33,807 nucleotides of DNA from Bacteroides acidifaciens (GTDB lineage Bacteria; Bacteroidota; Bacteroidia; Bacteroidales; Bacteroidaceae). The position numbers and the translations under genes are program-made. The DNA is taken from assembly GCF_024623065.1 (NCBI RefSeq), contig NZ_JANJZR010000049.1, positions 1-33,807 on the forward strand, in the 5' to 3' direction. The notes beneath the pieces are model-generated. The model was given only the letters and a program-made list of their open reading frames with translations. It had not been told where the DNA came from and ran no database searches. Shown piece by piece: positions 1 through 6,363 of the stretch; within the stretch, counting starts at the first letter, position 1; every line of letters starts with the position of its first letter.

Positions 1-45
1 GCTACAAACAGGGGCTATTGCGGAGGGACAACGACAAACCTCTGT

Positions 46-147
46 TTAAAGAGGAGTTCTCGGACAGTCTCCCCCATATTGTTTGAAGGCTTGGATTAAA
101 CATGCTTGTGAATCCTTACCACCTGAAAAACTTACTAATATTTTCAT
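46..147 (-). pseudogene. 5' fragment of a phage PAPS-reductase / adenine-nucleotide alpha-hydrolase-like gene
   Basis: A minus-strand ATG at 147 opens a 33-codon frame. Its first 28 or so residues read as the start of a phage PAPS-reductase-like protein: a hydrophobic beta strand followed by the P-loop SFSGGKDSQ and a helix (ACLIQAFKQYG). Family members run to about 200 residues or more, but this frame ends after 33 codons, and neither other frame past the C5 run at 72-76 resumes a recognisable family sequence. The gene is therefore a fragment cut at or near 70-76. It starts 2 bp below the stop of the next gene upstream, as expected for the last cistron of the visible operon. On the plus strand, 2..49 has a short open end (LQTGAIAEGQRQTSV, stop) that could be the end of an unrelated gene. 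Confidence 0.45.
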
Positions 148-149
148 TT

Positions 150-404
150 TTATGCCATTTCAATTTTTACATATTCATTTTTATTAATCCCGGCACTACC
201 TTTGGGAGAATACACTAATCGGCCTCCATTATCCAATATCTTTTGTACATCTTTCATAGCTTGGTATGCTTGGGTATAGTCTTTGTATTCTTGGTGGCCT
301 ATTGGATATTTGCAATATCTTCTACCACCGTCAGGCATGATGCTGATACCGAATACTGTTTCATAAGTTTTTCGGTTGAAATTCTGTTGAGTCCTTACTT
401 TCAT
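150..404 (-). CDS. Small phage protein of unknown function
   Basis: An 84-residue protein if started at the ATG at 404 (MKVRTQQNFNRK...). An in-frame ATG at 479 would add 25 residues inside the preceding ASCH gene and is less likely. The product is basic and Tyr-rich with no recognisable domain. It overlaps the end of the ASCH gene (stop at 361..363) by 44 bp and lies 2 bp before the PAPS-reductase-like fragment, so it is probably in the same operon. No function can be given. Confidence 0.6.
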   Translation of the reverse strand: MKVRTQQNFNRKTYETVFGISIMPDGGRRYCKYPIGHQEYKDYTQAYQAMKDVQKILDNGGRLVYSPKGSAGINKNEYVKIEMA

Positions 405-777
405 TTTTTTTGATACATTTTCCCAGTTTAAGTATAAATACACATTCGTTATCCGGTGCTCCCCAATTGGTGTTACCAACTCCGATGGTTATAGATTCAA
501 GTTCAAAAAGCATTGTCCGTTTGGTGTAGCCAAAACGGAAGCGAACATGAGTGTATTCTTTGGGGTGAAAGCCGTTTCCACGTGTAATACAAGAAAAACA
601 AATAGCTTTCTTACAATAGAAACCAGTCTTTTCATAGGAATTGCGACCTCCACATTTTGCTAATCTTCCGATCCAGTATTTCTTGATCTCTCTGTATTCT
701 TCTTTCTTATTTCCGGATTCGATCATTTCATACCATTTTGCTTTTAATGGCAGGTCAAGGATTTTCATATTAACCAT
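361..777 (-). CDS. ASCH-domain protein
   Basis: A 138-residue protein. The N-terminal block KILDLPLKAKWYEMIESGNKKEEYREIKKYW, read in parts, matches the start of ASCH (PUA-like beta-barrel) proteins: a strand, then a helix holding the 'W...I..G.K..E.R' signature. ASCH proteins are thought to bind RNA or modified nucleosides; some have N4-acetylcytidine amidohydrolase or ribonuclease activity. Small ASCH genes are common in phages. Cysteines in the middle (around residues 42-62) are unusual and might bind metal. Start at 777, with an alternative Met at 768. It begins 3 bp after the stop of the small upstream gene. The precise activity is unknown. Confidence 0.7.
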   Translation of the reverse strand: MVNMKILDLPLKAKWYEMIESGNKKEEYREIKKYWIGRLAKCGGRNSYEKTGFYCKKAICFSCITRGNGFHPKEYTHVRFRFGYTKRTMLFELESITIGVGNTNWGAPDNECVFILKLGKCIKKNESKDSTEFQPKNL

Positions 778-780
778 AGT

Positions 781-960
781 CTAAAAGAGTTGCGGATTCT
801 GTTTGTCGTGAAGGATTTTTTGAACACGTTCAATTTCTTCATCTACTTCACGCTCAATTTGTTTACTTATTCGTAAATCTATCTGTCTCTTATTTTTTAA
901 ATATTCTTTTTGGCAACGGCGCATTTCCACCACTTTGTCGAAAAAATCTTTTGGAGTCAT
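781..960 (-). CDS. Small charged helical phage protein
   Basis: A 59-residue frame from the ATG at 960 to the TAG at 781. The product begins MTPKDFFDKVVEMRRCQKEY and is rich in Lys, Arg and Glu throughout, probably one long alpha-helix or short coiled coil (repeated R/K-x-I-x-x-E patterns). It ends 3 bp before the ASCH start, and the 51-bp gap from the 194-residue gene upstream fits operon spacing. It resembles the small Lys/Glu-rich proteins often found in Bacteroides phage early operons. Function is unknown. Confidence 0.65.
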   Translation of the reverse strand: MTPKDFFDKVVEMRRCQKEYLKNKRQIDLRISKQIEREVDEEIERVQKILHDKQNPQLF

Positions 961-1011
961 AGATTTAAAAGGTATGGAAAAGGCCGCTTTGATGCGGCCT
1001 CCCCAGTGTGA

Positions 1012-1596
1012 TTACTTTTTTCCAATCAGAAAGTCTTTCCACAATTCTTTGAATTGTTCTCCAAAGTAAATTGCGATTTCACTTGATTTTACAGCAAGGC
1101 GAGAGCCGAGATTCGCATACGAGTACGACCAATCGTTATACGAGTCCGCAGAAGCGAGGCCGCAAGACGCACCGTCATACGCACCACCGCCCCAAAGAAC
1201 CAGCCGATTACGATCCTCTTCGTCCATTTCATCAATTTCTTTTTGATTATAAAGATAAAACCACGGCGTATAACGGTATTCATCTTTAGTAAATCGTGGA
1301 AAATCAGGATCGTTGTTTAACGCACGGGCAATAGTGCATAGTTTGATGTAGGCGAGGTGTGCAATATCAGCCACTTCTTCTTTGTGTCCGTCTTCATCTT
1401 CAACAAGTAGGCGAACAATGGGTTTTACACCTATTGCTTCACAAGCATCTTCGTAGGTTTTAATATTGTGATAATCTGTATAATCCGGCTTTTGCTTTCC
1501 GAATAGGGCTGTTAGAATACTAATTGCTTTAGGACAGTCGTTTGCTTCACTAAAAGCGGCTGTTACCTTTTCTTGTGTGATTTTAAGTTCTGACAT
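1012..1596 (-). CDS. Bacteroides-phage hypothetical protein with a Ser/Tyr/Asn-rich C-terminal domain
   Basis: A 194-residue protein. Residues 1-90 are a helical, acidic domain. Residues about 130-185 are compositionally different: a Gly-Gly-Gly turn, then alternating Ser, Ala, Asp, Tyr, Asn and Trp, ending in a conserved-looking tail (GSRLAVKSSEIAIYFGEQF). I recognise this type of C-terminus from many hypothetical proteins of Bacteroides and crAss-like phages. No enzyme motif is visible. The DNA for the C-terminal part (about 1085-1200) is clearly more GC-rich than its surroundings. It lies 8 bp after the DUF2400 gene. Confidence 0.7.
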   Translation of the reverse strand: MSELKITQEKVTAAFSEANDCPKAISILTALFGKQKPDYTDYHNIKTYEDACEAIGVKPIVRLLVEDEDGHKEEVADIAHLAYIKLCTIARALNNDPDFPRFTKDEYRYTPWFYLYNQKEIDEMDEEDRNRLVLWGGGAYDGASCGLASADSYNDWSYSYANLGSRLAVKSSEIAIYFGEQFKELWKDFLIGKK

Positions 1597-1604
1597 AATG
1601 TAAA

Positions 1605-2315
1605 TTATTTATTGTTAATACTATATCCGAATAATGCAAAATCTCCCCGGCACGGATCATCCGGGAAAATTGTTTTCATGTAATTGGTTACTTGTTGAAC
1701 CATTTTCCAGTCCTCTGTTTTGCGTGTTGTTATCCCAAGCTGATGTGCCATTTTTGCAACATGCGCATCCAATGGTATGTATAATTCTGTTGGATGAATA
1801 ATAGTCCAAATACCTAAATCCACCGGCGATTTTCGTACTACCCACCGTAGAAACAGACAAATACGCTTGCATGGAGAATCACGCTCCAATTTTGGAATAC
1901 CTTTTACGCCACCAAAATCTGTTTGTATTTCACGGATAACATTGTTGTAACCCTCATAAAATACTTCCAAATCATCCCATTCCTGATATATGTTGTACAA
2001 CCGCTGGCAAATGCAGAAGAAGTCATGGTAGGTGAACATACGGTAGAAGGTATTTGTATTTTCTTTGTATTGTTCCCATACTTTGTTCATAATGAAGTCA
2101 TAAGGAGAATTACCCATTAGATTATCCAAAATTTCTGCTTGCTGCATTATCAGTTTGCGATTCCCGAAAGCTATCCATGAAGTAAGAAAGGCACTGATTT
2201 CTATGTCCTTTTTATCACTGTACTTATGTGGGAAGAATATAGGATCATCTTTTATAAAATCAGGTGTTTCAAATTGTTTTGCCCAGTCAAGTAGTTTGTT
2301 TCTTAGTTCTTCCAT
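1605..2315 (-). CDS. DUF2400 / TIGR02757 family protein, HhH-GPD glycosylase-like
   Basis: A 236-residue protein if started at the ATG at 2315 (MEELRNKLLDWAKQF); an in-frame ATG at 2357 adds 14 residues and a longer overlap. Family signatures are visible: KDDPIFFPHKYSDKKDIEISAFLTSWIAFGNRK in the N-terminal half, 'RWVVRKSPVDLGIW' near residue 160, and IPLDAHVAKMAHQLGI near residue 185, followed by DDPCRGDFALFGYSI. The last segment resembles the 'VDTHV.RV..RLG' stretch of HhH-GPD DNA glycosylases such as endonuclease III. A DNA-repair or DNA-base role is therefore plausible, but that is inference; the family was named from sequence only. It overlaps the upstream gene by 29 bp. A copy inside a phage operon is uncommon. 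Confidence 0.75.
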   Translation of the reverse strand: MEELRNKLLDWAKQFETPDFIKDDPIFFPHKYSDKKDIEISAFLTSWIAFGNRKLIMQQAEILDNLMGNSPYDFIMNKVWEQYKENTNTFYRMFTYHDFFCICQRLYNIYQEWDDLEVFYEGYNNVIREIQTDFGGVKGIPKLERDSPCKRICLFLRWVVRKSPVDLGIWTIIHPTELYIPLDAHVAKMAHQLGITTRKTEDWKMVQQVTNYMKTIFPDDPCRGDFALFGYSINNK

Positions 2316-2955
2316 AATATTCTTCTTTCCATTTTTTGAAAGCGGCTTCTTTATCATTTGATTTCATCCTTTGTATGAATGATTGATGGGATTCCAATAA
2401 TTCTTTGGCCTCTTCATCTCCATTTTCCGATCTTTCAGTTAGATGTTTGATATATTCTCCGTAGAACATTCCAGTGCTGTTATTATTTTGTTCATGGGCT
2501 TCATTAATTGAAAGAGAAGAAACAATTTCATCACGCTGTACATCGTATTCATTTAACCAGCCGAGAATGATATTACCGTCCAGTCTATCGTAAATCTTAC
2601 CGGAAGCCATAGCATTACGGAAACACAATTTGATTTCCTCCAATTTGAGATAATAGAATCTGTCTATTATTAGATCAGCGGTAAGTGCCACTTGAACATC
2701 ATTCATCGTTTTTCCGACATTGAAAAAAGACACAAGCTCGTTAATCGCAATTACCAGTATGGCTCTTGCGCCAGCCAATGTGATTTCTTTTCTTATAACG
2801 GAGAGTGGTAGGTTAGGAGTGTTGAGAACAGCTTCTTTAATCGAACTTACGTGCAATCCCTTGTAATACTCCGCTTGCAAGGTCAGCAAGTCTTTCAACG
2901 CTTTCTTTTCGGTTGCCGGGAGATTGCTGTTGACTTGAATTAAGTTGTTTCCCAT
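2287..2955 (-). CDS. Phage hypothetical protein, possibly replication-associated
   Basis: About 222 residues from the ATG at 2955 (MGNNLIQVNSN); a Met five codons earlier (2970) is possible. The protein is mainly helical with an acidic, Glu-rich C-terminus (EEAKELLESHQSFIQRMKS then KAAFKKWKEEYYG-like). This layout occurs in Bacteroides phage operons next to replication and nuclease genes, but I cannot name a domain. It overlaps the preceding gene by about 119 bp and the DUF2400 gene by 29 bp, both in other frames. Function is unknown. Confidence 0.65.
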   Translation of the reverse strand: MGNNLIQVNSNLPATEKKALKDLLTLQAEYYKGLHVSSIKEAVLNTPNLPLSVIRKEITLAGARAILVIAINELVSFFNVGKTMNDVQVALTADLIIDRFYYLKLEEIKLCFRNAMASGKIYDRLDGNIILGWLNEYDVQRDEIVSSLSINEAHEQNNNSTGMFYGEYIKHLTERSENGDEEAKELLESHQSFIQRMKSNDKEAAFKKWKEEYYGRTKKQTT

Positions 2956-3256
2956 ACTTGTTAAAATCATTATTAGACCATCTGACTAAACGTTTGGAAA
3001 CTTCAAATGTACGTTCCTTCTCAAAGCGCATTTTCCGTCCTCCGCATTCAGTCCAATACTCGAAAAAGTCCTTCAACATATCATCAGGATATTTCCCTCT
3101 GTACATGAGGACTTCACTTCTGAATTTGTCTTTCCTTGCAGAAAGAGAATCTTTATTCATATTCATCTTATGGCCTAATCCGGCCATGAATGCTTGTTCC
3201 AATGTTGCATCAGGATGATCCCGACACCACTGGGTTGCTAATTCTTCTGATTTCAT
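2837..3256 (-). CDS. Phage protein resembling replication-module helicase loaders
   Basis: A 139-residue protein. The block KYPDDMLKDFFEYWTECGGRKMRFEKERTFEVSKRLVRW (about residues 55-92) is a motif I recognise from Bacteroides phage proteins in replication modules. The pattern 'FF.YWTE....MRFE.E.TF.V..RL..W' also resembles the C-terminal region of phage replication or helicase-loader-like proteins. The assignment is tentative. Its last 39 or so codons overlap the next gene in another frame. It begins 5 bp after the methyltransferase stop at 3262. Confidence 0.6.
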   Translation of the reverse strand: MKSEELATQWCRDHPDATLEQAFMAGLGHKMNMNKDSLSARKDKFRSEVLMYRGKYPDDMLKDFFEYWTECGGRKMRFEKERTFEVSKRLVRWSNNDFNKYGKQLNSSQQQSPGNRKESVERLADLASGVLQGIARKFD

Positions 3257-3261
3257 TTGAT

Positions 3262-4355
3262 TTATAATTTAGATAACCAATATTTCCATACTCGTGAGGC
3301 TACATGCGCCATCATAACGGGTGGTACACTCATTCCACAGATATAATGTGGGGATTGGTTGCAAAAGTTATAGTCGATGGGGAAAGTAGAGACTTTACAG
3401 ATTTCAGATGTACTTAGATATAAAGGCTGTGTAAAGTGTATCAAATCATCATGCTTGGAAGTTATCGTATTGCAGATGCGATCTTCAAGTGTATATTTCT
3501 TTGAGAAGAATAACTCTTTACCGTATAGCCGCATACATGTATCAGACATGTCTTTATCAGTAATTTCTCTATGTTCCCAAACATATCGAATTTTTGTACC
3601 ATTTTTAATTTCTTTCCCCTTAAAGTCTGTTATTTCTTTCATCAAAATGGGTATTTCATTGAACTTCATACAAATATGTGGCTCAACATTGAAGAGGTCT
3701 GAAACTTTTAGAAAATGAACTCCCAAATCATGCCTGATACATATAAAGAATACACGTTCTCTTTTTTGAGGTACTCCCATTTTAGAAGCATCAAGAAGAA
3801 AATGCTGACAATAATAACCAGCTTCCTCAAAGTCTTTGTATATACGTCTGACATAATCAATCGCATTCCCTAAAAGAAGTCCTTTCACATTTTCAGCAAT
3901 AACGACTTTAGGTTTTAAGCGTTTGGCAAGTGCAATAAAATCAAAAAAGAGCGTGTCTAAAACTTGTGTCTTTTGACCTTCCTTGAATTTCTTTTCTTTA
4001 CCCCACGCATCTTCACGTAATCCCGACATGCTAAATGTACTGCAAGGTGGTGATCCGTCCAATATATCTAAATTGTACAATTCTTCGGGAAGATAATTCC
4101 TTTTCACTAAATCACGAATATCTTCCAAATAACTATACTGGGGATGATGGTTTGTTTCATAGCATTTCATCATTCGTGGATCAATCTCATTACAGCCAAT
4201 AACATCGTAACCGGCTATTTTGTAACCCATAGTAGAGCCACCGCCACATGCAAAACAAGAAAATACCTTTCCTTTATCTTTAGTAAAAACAGCATCTTCT
4301 AAAGACCAGCGATAAGGATAGAGATGTTGGGGGGGGTAATTACATCTTTCATCAT
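3262..4355 (-). CDS. C5-cytosine DNA methyltransferase, frame broken at a C8 tract near its start
   Basis: Transfers a methyl group from S-adenosylmethionine to cytosine C5 in DNA. Motifs visible in order: FSCFACGGGST (AdoMet-binding motif I, encoded at 4231..4263), the acidic NEID, LDGSPPCSTFS with the catalytic PPC, AENVKGLLLG (ENV), VPQKRERVFFI (QxRxR) and a C-terminal VPPVMMAHVASRVW. The frame holding these motifs has no ATG upstream of motif I. The natural start is ATGATG at 4355/4352, overlapping the radical SAM stop as ATGA, but that frame meets a stop at 4299..4301. The two frames join at eight C on the coding strand (4329..4336): nine or six C would give MMKDVIT...PPQHLYPYRWSLEDAV into motif I. 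As written the gene is off. Phage methyltransferases commonly protect against host restriction. Confidence 0.85.
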
Positions 4356-4888
4356 TCCACCTCCCATAATTCAGCTACTCTTTTGAATTCTTCATCAGCT
4401 GGAACCGGGCAATCTTTGATCCATTTCATATCTTTTACTTTCCATAACGAAAGGTCTGTGTTATCAGGAATATGCTTTTTAATATCAGGAAAAAGATTGA
4501 GTCGAAGAGATTTACTTTCCATAAGTTCATCTTTGTAGTCCAACAAAAAATTATTGGCCTCCAATAAACTATGAACATCATTAACAGAATGTGGAGTGTA
4601 AACAACTCCATCGAAGTATCTGATATAATTGGGGAGCATATCAGCCAGTGCCGTATATAGAAATAATTTTCCTTTATTGCCATAGGCCAATTTTTGAACG
4701 GTTTTGATACTTTCAGCCAAATTTGCCAGTTTTTCAGGAAACAAAAGTGGTTCTCCACCAGTTATCATGATCTCTTTGTAATTAAAGTGCTCAACAACTG
4801 GTAATTTTGAAAAATCCCATGAGTTGTTGCAACACATAGGACATTTGTTCGGACATTTGGTTGTAACCAATAGACGTAACTTTTCCAT
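4352..4888 (-). CDS. Small radical SAM domain protein
   Basis: A 178-residue protein. It has the [4Fe-4S]-binding CxxxCxxC motif at residues 12-19 (TKCPNKCPMC) and the ITGGEPLL glycine motif about residue 43, both hallmarks of radical S-adenosylmethionine enzymes. It is short, with a bare partial barrel and no SPASM or other C-terminal cluster domain, in the size class of activating enzymes and QueE-like proteins. The substrate cannot be told. It starts directly after the zinc-ribbon gene stop and its stop overlaps the methyltransferase start (ATGA), suggesting translational coupling and perhaps a shared role in phage DNA or nucleotide modification (inference). Confidence 0.85.
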   Translation of the reverse strand: MEKLRLLVTTKCPNKCPMCCNNSWDFSKLPVVEHFNYKEIMITGGEPLLFPEKLANLAESIKTVQKLAYGNKGKLFLYTALADMLPNYIRYFDGVVYTPHSVNDVHSLLEANNFLLDYKDELMESKSLRLNLFPDIKKHIPDNTDLSLWKVKDMKWIKDCPVPADEEFKRVAELWEVE

Positions 4889-5161
4889 TTATAATGATAT
4901 TGTTTGGGTGTATTTCAATTCTCCGGTATATCCACGTGCTTTCAATTCTGCGATAAGTTCCCGTGGAGAAAATTTTGCCAATTCAGGATTGGAATATATT
5001 TTCTTCAAATTCCCCCCCGGAGTTTTCTTACGGTTTCTGGCATAAACATTACCGCACTCTTTACAATATGTCTGCAATCCATCTTCGGTTGAAGCATTTT
5101 TCCAAAACTCACTGACCGGAAGTTCCCGGCTACATTTGCTACATTTTTTTAATTTTTCCAT
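4889..5161 (-). CDS. Zinc-ribbon protein, HNH-endonuclease N-terminus type
   Basis: A 90-residue protein. CSKC at residues 8-11 and CKEC near 33-36 form a two-knuckle zinc site with the 'ELP.SEFWKN.S..DGLQTYCKECG' spacing known from the N-termini of phage HNH endonucleases. No HNH catalytic motif follows; instead there is a basic linker and FSPRELIAELKARGYTGEL. It is probably a small DNA-binding protein. The gene contains a G7 tract (plus-strand C7 at 5012..5018) and here the frame reads through correctly (KTPGGN), a useful comparison with the broken frames at the other tracts. Its start overlaps the resolvase stop by 1 nt (TAATG). Confidence 0.7.
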   Translation of the reverse strand: MEKLKKCSKCSRELPVSEFWKNASTEDGLQTYCKECGNVYARNRKKTPGGNLKKIYSNPELAKFSPRELIAELKARGYTGELKYTQTISL

Positions 5162-5616
5162 TATTCCTTTTCTTTAATTCTACCATATTCACATATTAGT
5201 AAGGCATCCGAAGTTGCCAATGTAACTTTTGCATACGGGAACAGCTGTTGGGCTTTCTTCTTTAAGATGTTTTTCCATTCTGTCTTACCCAATTTGTCTG
5301 TATTTCGTAATCCTATAGTTTTTTGCCAAGTTTGTGGAGATACTGTTACTGTCGGAATCCCACAAGCTATCAATCCCATAGTCAGCTGTCCGTAACCTTC
5401 TCCAAAAACAAAAGAGGCAGAAGCACTTTGTCCGGTCATGCCATTCACTCGTTCCAAATAACAAACGCTATTTTCTTTGTATATGGAGAGAAAATCTAAT
5501 AAGTCTTTGGGAGTTGGTGGCATTTTGATACACTCCAATAATTTGTTATTCTCGGTGTCGTACACTACAATTCCACCGTTTTTGCCAACATCTATACCTA
5601 TGATCCTTCGTTTCAT
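5161..5616 (-). CDS. RuvC-like Holliday junction resolvase (phage crossover endonuclease)
   Basis: A 151-residue protein of the usual size for phage RuvC-like resolvases. The RNase-H fold signatures are present: IIGIDVGKNGG with the first catalytic Asp at residue 9, YLERVNGM with the catalytic Glu near residue 55, the glycine-rich FVFGEGYGQLTMGL, VSPQTWQKTIGL, and SDALLICEYG with the late acidic residue near 137. The enzyme cuts four-way DNA junctions made during recombination or replication, which fits the RecT and exonuclease genes upstream. It is followed by the zinc-ribbon gene with a 1-nt overlap and preceded 3 bp away by a small gene. Confidence 0.85.
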   Translation of the reverse strand: MKRRIIGIDVGKNGGIVVYDTENNKLLECIKMPPTPKDLLDFLSIYKENSVCYLERVNGMTGQSASASFVFGEGYGQLTMGLIACGIPTVTVSPQTWQKTIGLRNTDKLGKTEWKNILKKKAQQLFPYAKVTLATSDALLICEYGRIKEKE

Positions 5617-5619
5617 AAA

Positions 5620-5787
5620 TTATACTTTTTTGTTTATAAATCTTTTGAGCTTAATTACATCTTTCTTTCCAAGCCTTAGTGCTTCACTGGTCTTGATGTC
5701 AGAAGGTGAAGCTTTACAATTCTCGGTTATCCTTTCAAAATGTCGGATAAAGGATTTTAGGAAATAGTCGGGGATTTCAACTTTCAT
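5620..5787 (-). CDS. Small phage protein of unknown function
   Basis: A 55-residue frame from the ATG at 5787 (MKVEIPDYFLKSFIRHFERI). A longer reading from 5838 would run into the tRNA-like element and is rejected. The product is basic and mainly helical, ending LKRFINKKV. It stops 3 bp before the resolvase start and lies 15 bp downstream of the tRNA-like 3' end. No domain is recognised. Confidence 0.55.
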   Translation of the reverse strand: MKVEIPDYFLKSFIRHFERITENCKASPSDIKTSEALRLGKKDVIKLKRFINKKV

Positions 5788-5802
5788 AATGATTGATTTA
5801 TG

Positions 5803-5965
5803 TGGATAAGCCCGGACTCGAACCGGGAACTGTTGCAATCAGGATTTTCGTTTCTGCTTCCGTTTGTACGTATGTCAAGTGTTAATAGCATATTACCTGA
5901 CTCGTGATGCTATTCGTGCATTTTTACCACAGAAACTAAGCGTCTTCCGATTTCGCCACTTATCC
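5803..5965 (-). tRNA. tRNA-like element, Leu-type arms, expanded anticodon region
   Basis: On the minus strand a 7-bp acceptor stem (GGATAAG at 5965..5959 with CTTATCC at 5810..5804, discriminator A) closes a 163-nt element. A T arm is perfect (CCCGG, TTCGAGT loop, CCGGG). A D arm of Leu/class-II style follows the acceptor (TG, GCG, AAATCGGAAGA, CGC). A short CTG/CAG stem before the T arm may be the variable arm. A normal tRNA-Leu has about 85 nt; here about 80 extra nt lie between the D arm and the variable region. They hold a GTTTCTG/CAGAAAC helix and an AATAGCAT/ATGCTATT hairpin. No ordinary 7-nt anticodon loop can be placed, so no anticodon is assigned. It could be a tRNA with an insertion or a tRNA mimic. 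CCA is not encoded. Confidence 0.6.
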
Positions 5966-6152
5966 GTTTGCCTCTACAATAGAGGCATTTTACATGAACA
6001 AAAAGACTCTTTGTAGTATCTACCGCCGTGGAGCGTATGCAGCGTACTCGACTCGACTTGCAAAGAGAAGAAAAAAGGTGAGGCATGATAGTTCCCGGAT
6101 AGGCGGTCAAGCCACACCGGGAGAAGCTGATTATTAATCGGGTTGATAATTA
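5966..6152. other. Non-coding stretch with two hairpins
   Basis: With the tRNA-like element this makes about 365 bp without a convincing gene. It has a perfect 7-bp hairpin (5970..5986, GCCTCTA/TAGAGGC, loop CAA), just upstream of the tRNA-like 5' end and a possible processing signal, and a TCCCGG/CCGGGA stem (6093..6098 with 6117..6122) enclosing a smaller helix. Composition is more GC-rich than the neighbouring genes, as for structured RNA. I found no second tRNA. Confidence 0.4.
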
Positions 6153-6362
6153 TTATTTTAGGAATTTAGCAAAAGTCTTGATTGAGCCTTCATTATTACT
6201 TTTTAAAGAGGCCAATTCTGTATTTTTAGAAGTTAGTGTAGAAATAACAGATTTATTCTTTTCGATTTCTGCATCAATATCACTATTAAGTGTTTCCAAA
6301 TCGGCTTTTGCTTGTGCAAATTGAGACAATATCGTATCTCTTCTTTGTTGAAATGTCAGCAT
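6153..6362 (-). CDS. Small coiled-coil protein
   Basis: A 69-residue protein, almost entirely heptad-like helix (QQRRDTILSQFAQAKADLETL, then DAEIEKNKSVISTLTSKNTEL). It starts 1 bp after the stop of the SPFH gene, so the two are probably translated together, and may multimerise or bind the coiled-coil end of the SPFH protein (inference). No signal peptide is present. Function is unknown. Confidence 0.6.
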   Translation of the reverse strand: MLTFQQRRDTILSQFAQAKADLETLNSDIDAEIEKNKSVISTLTSKNTELASLKSNNEGSIKTFAKFLK

Positions 6363-6363
6363 A

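Noticed and set aside
1071..1289. Open frame on the plus strand opposite the 194-residue gene
   Set aside because: Composition is His/Thr/Arg-rich nonsense caused by the GC-rich stretch; the minus-strand frame is the coding one.
1012..1596. Diversity-generating retroelement
   Set aside because: No reverse transcriptase and no template repeat in the window; kept only as a question about the C-terminal domain.
5803..5965. Group I intron or tmRNA as explanation for the tRNA-like element
   Set aside because: The insert is only about 80 nt, too short for a group I core, and there is no tmRNA tag frame or tmRNA 5' signature.
5910..6110. Minus-strand frame of 66 codons
   Set aside because: Runs through the tRNA-like 5' half and hairpins; the translation is Arg/Ser/Cys-rich without domain character.
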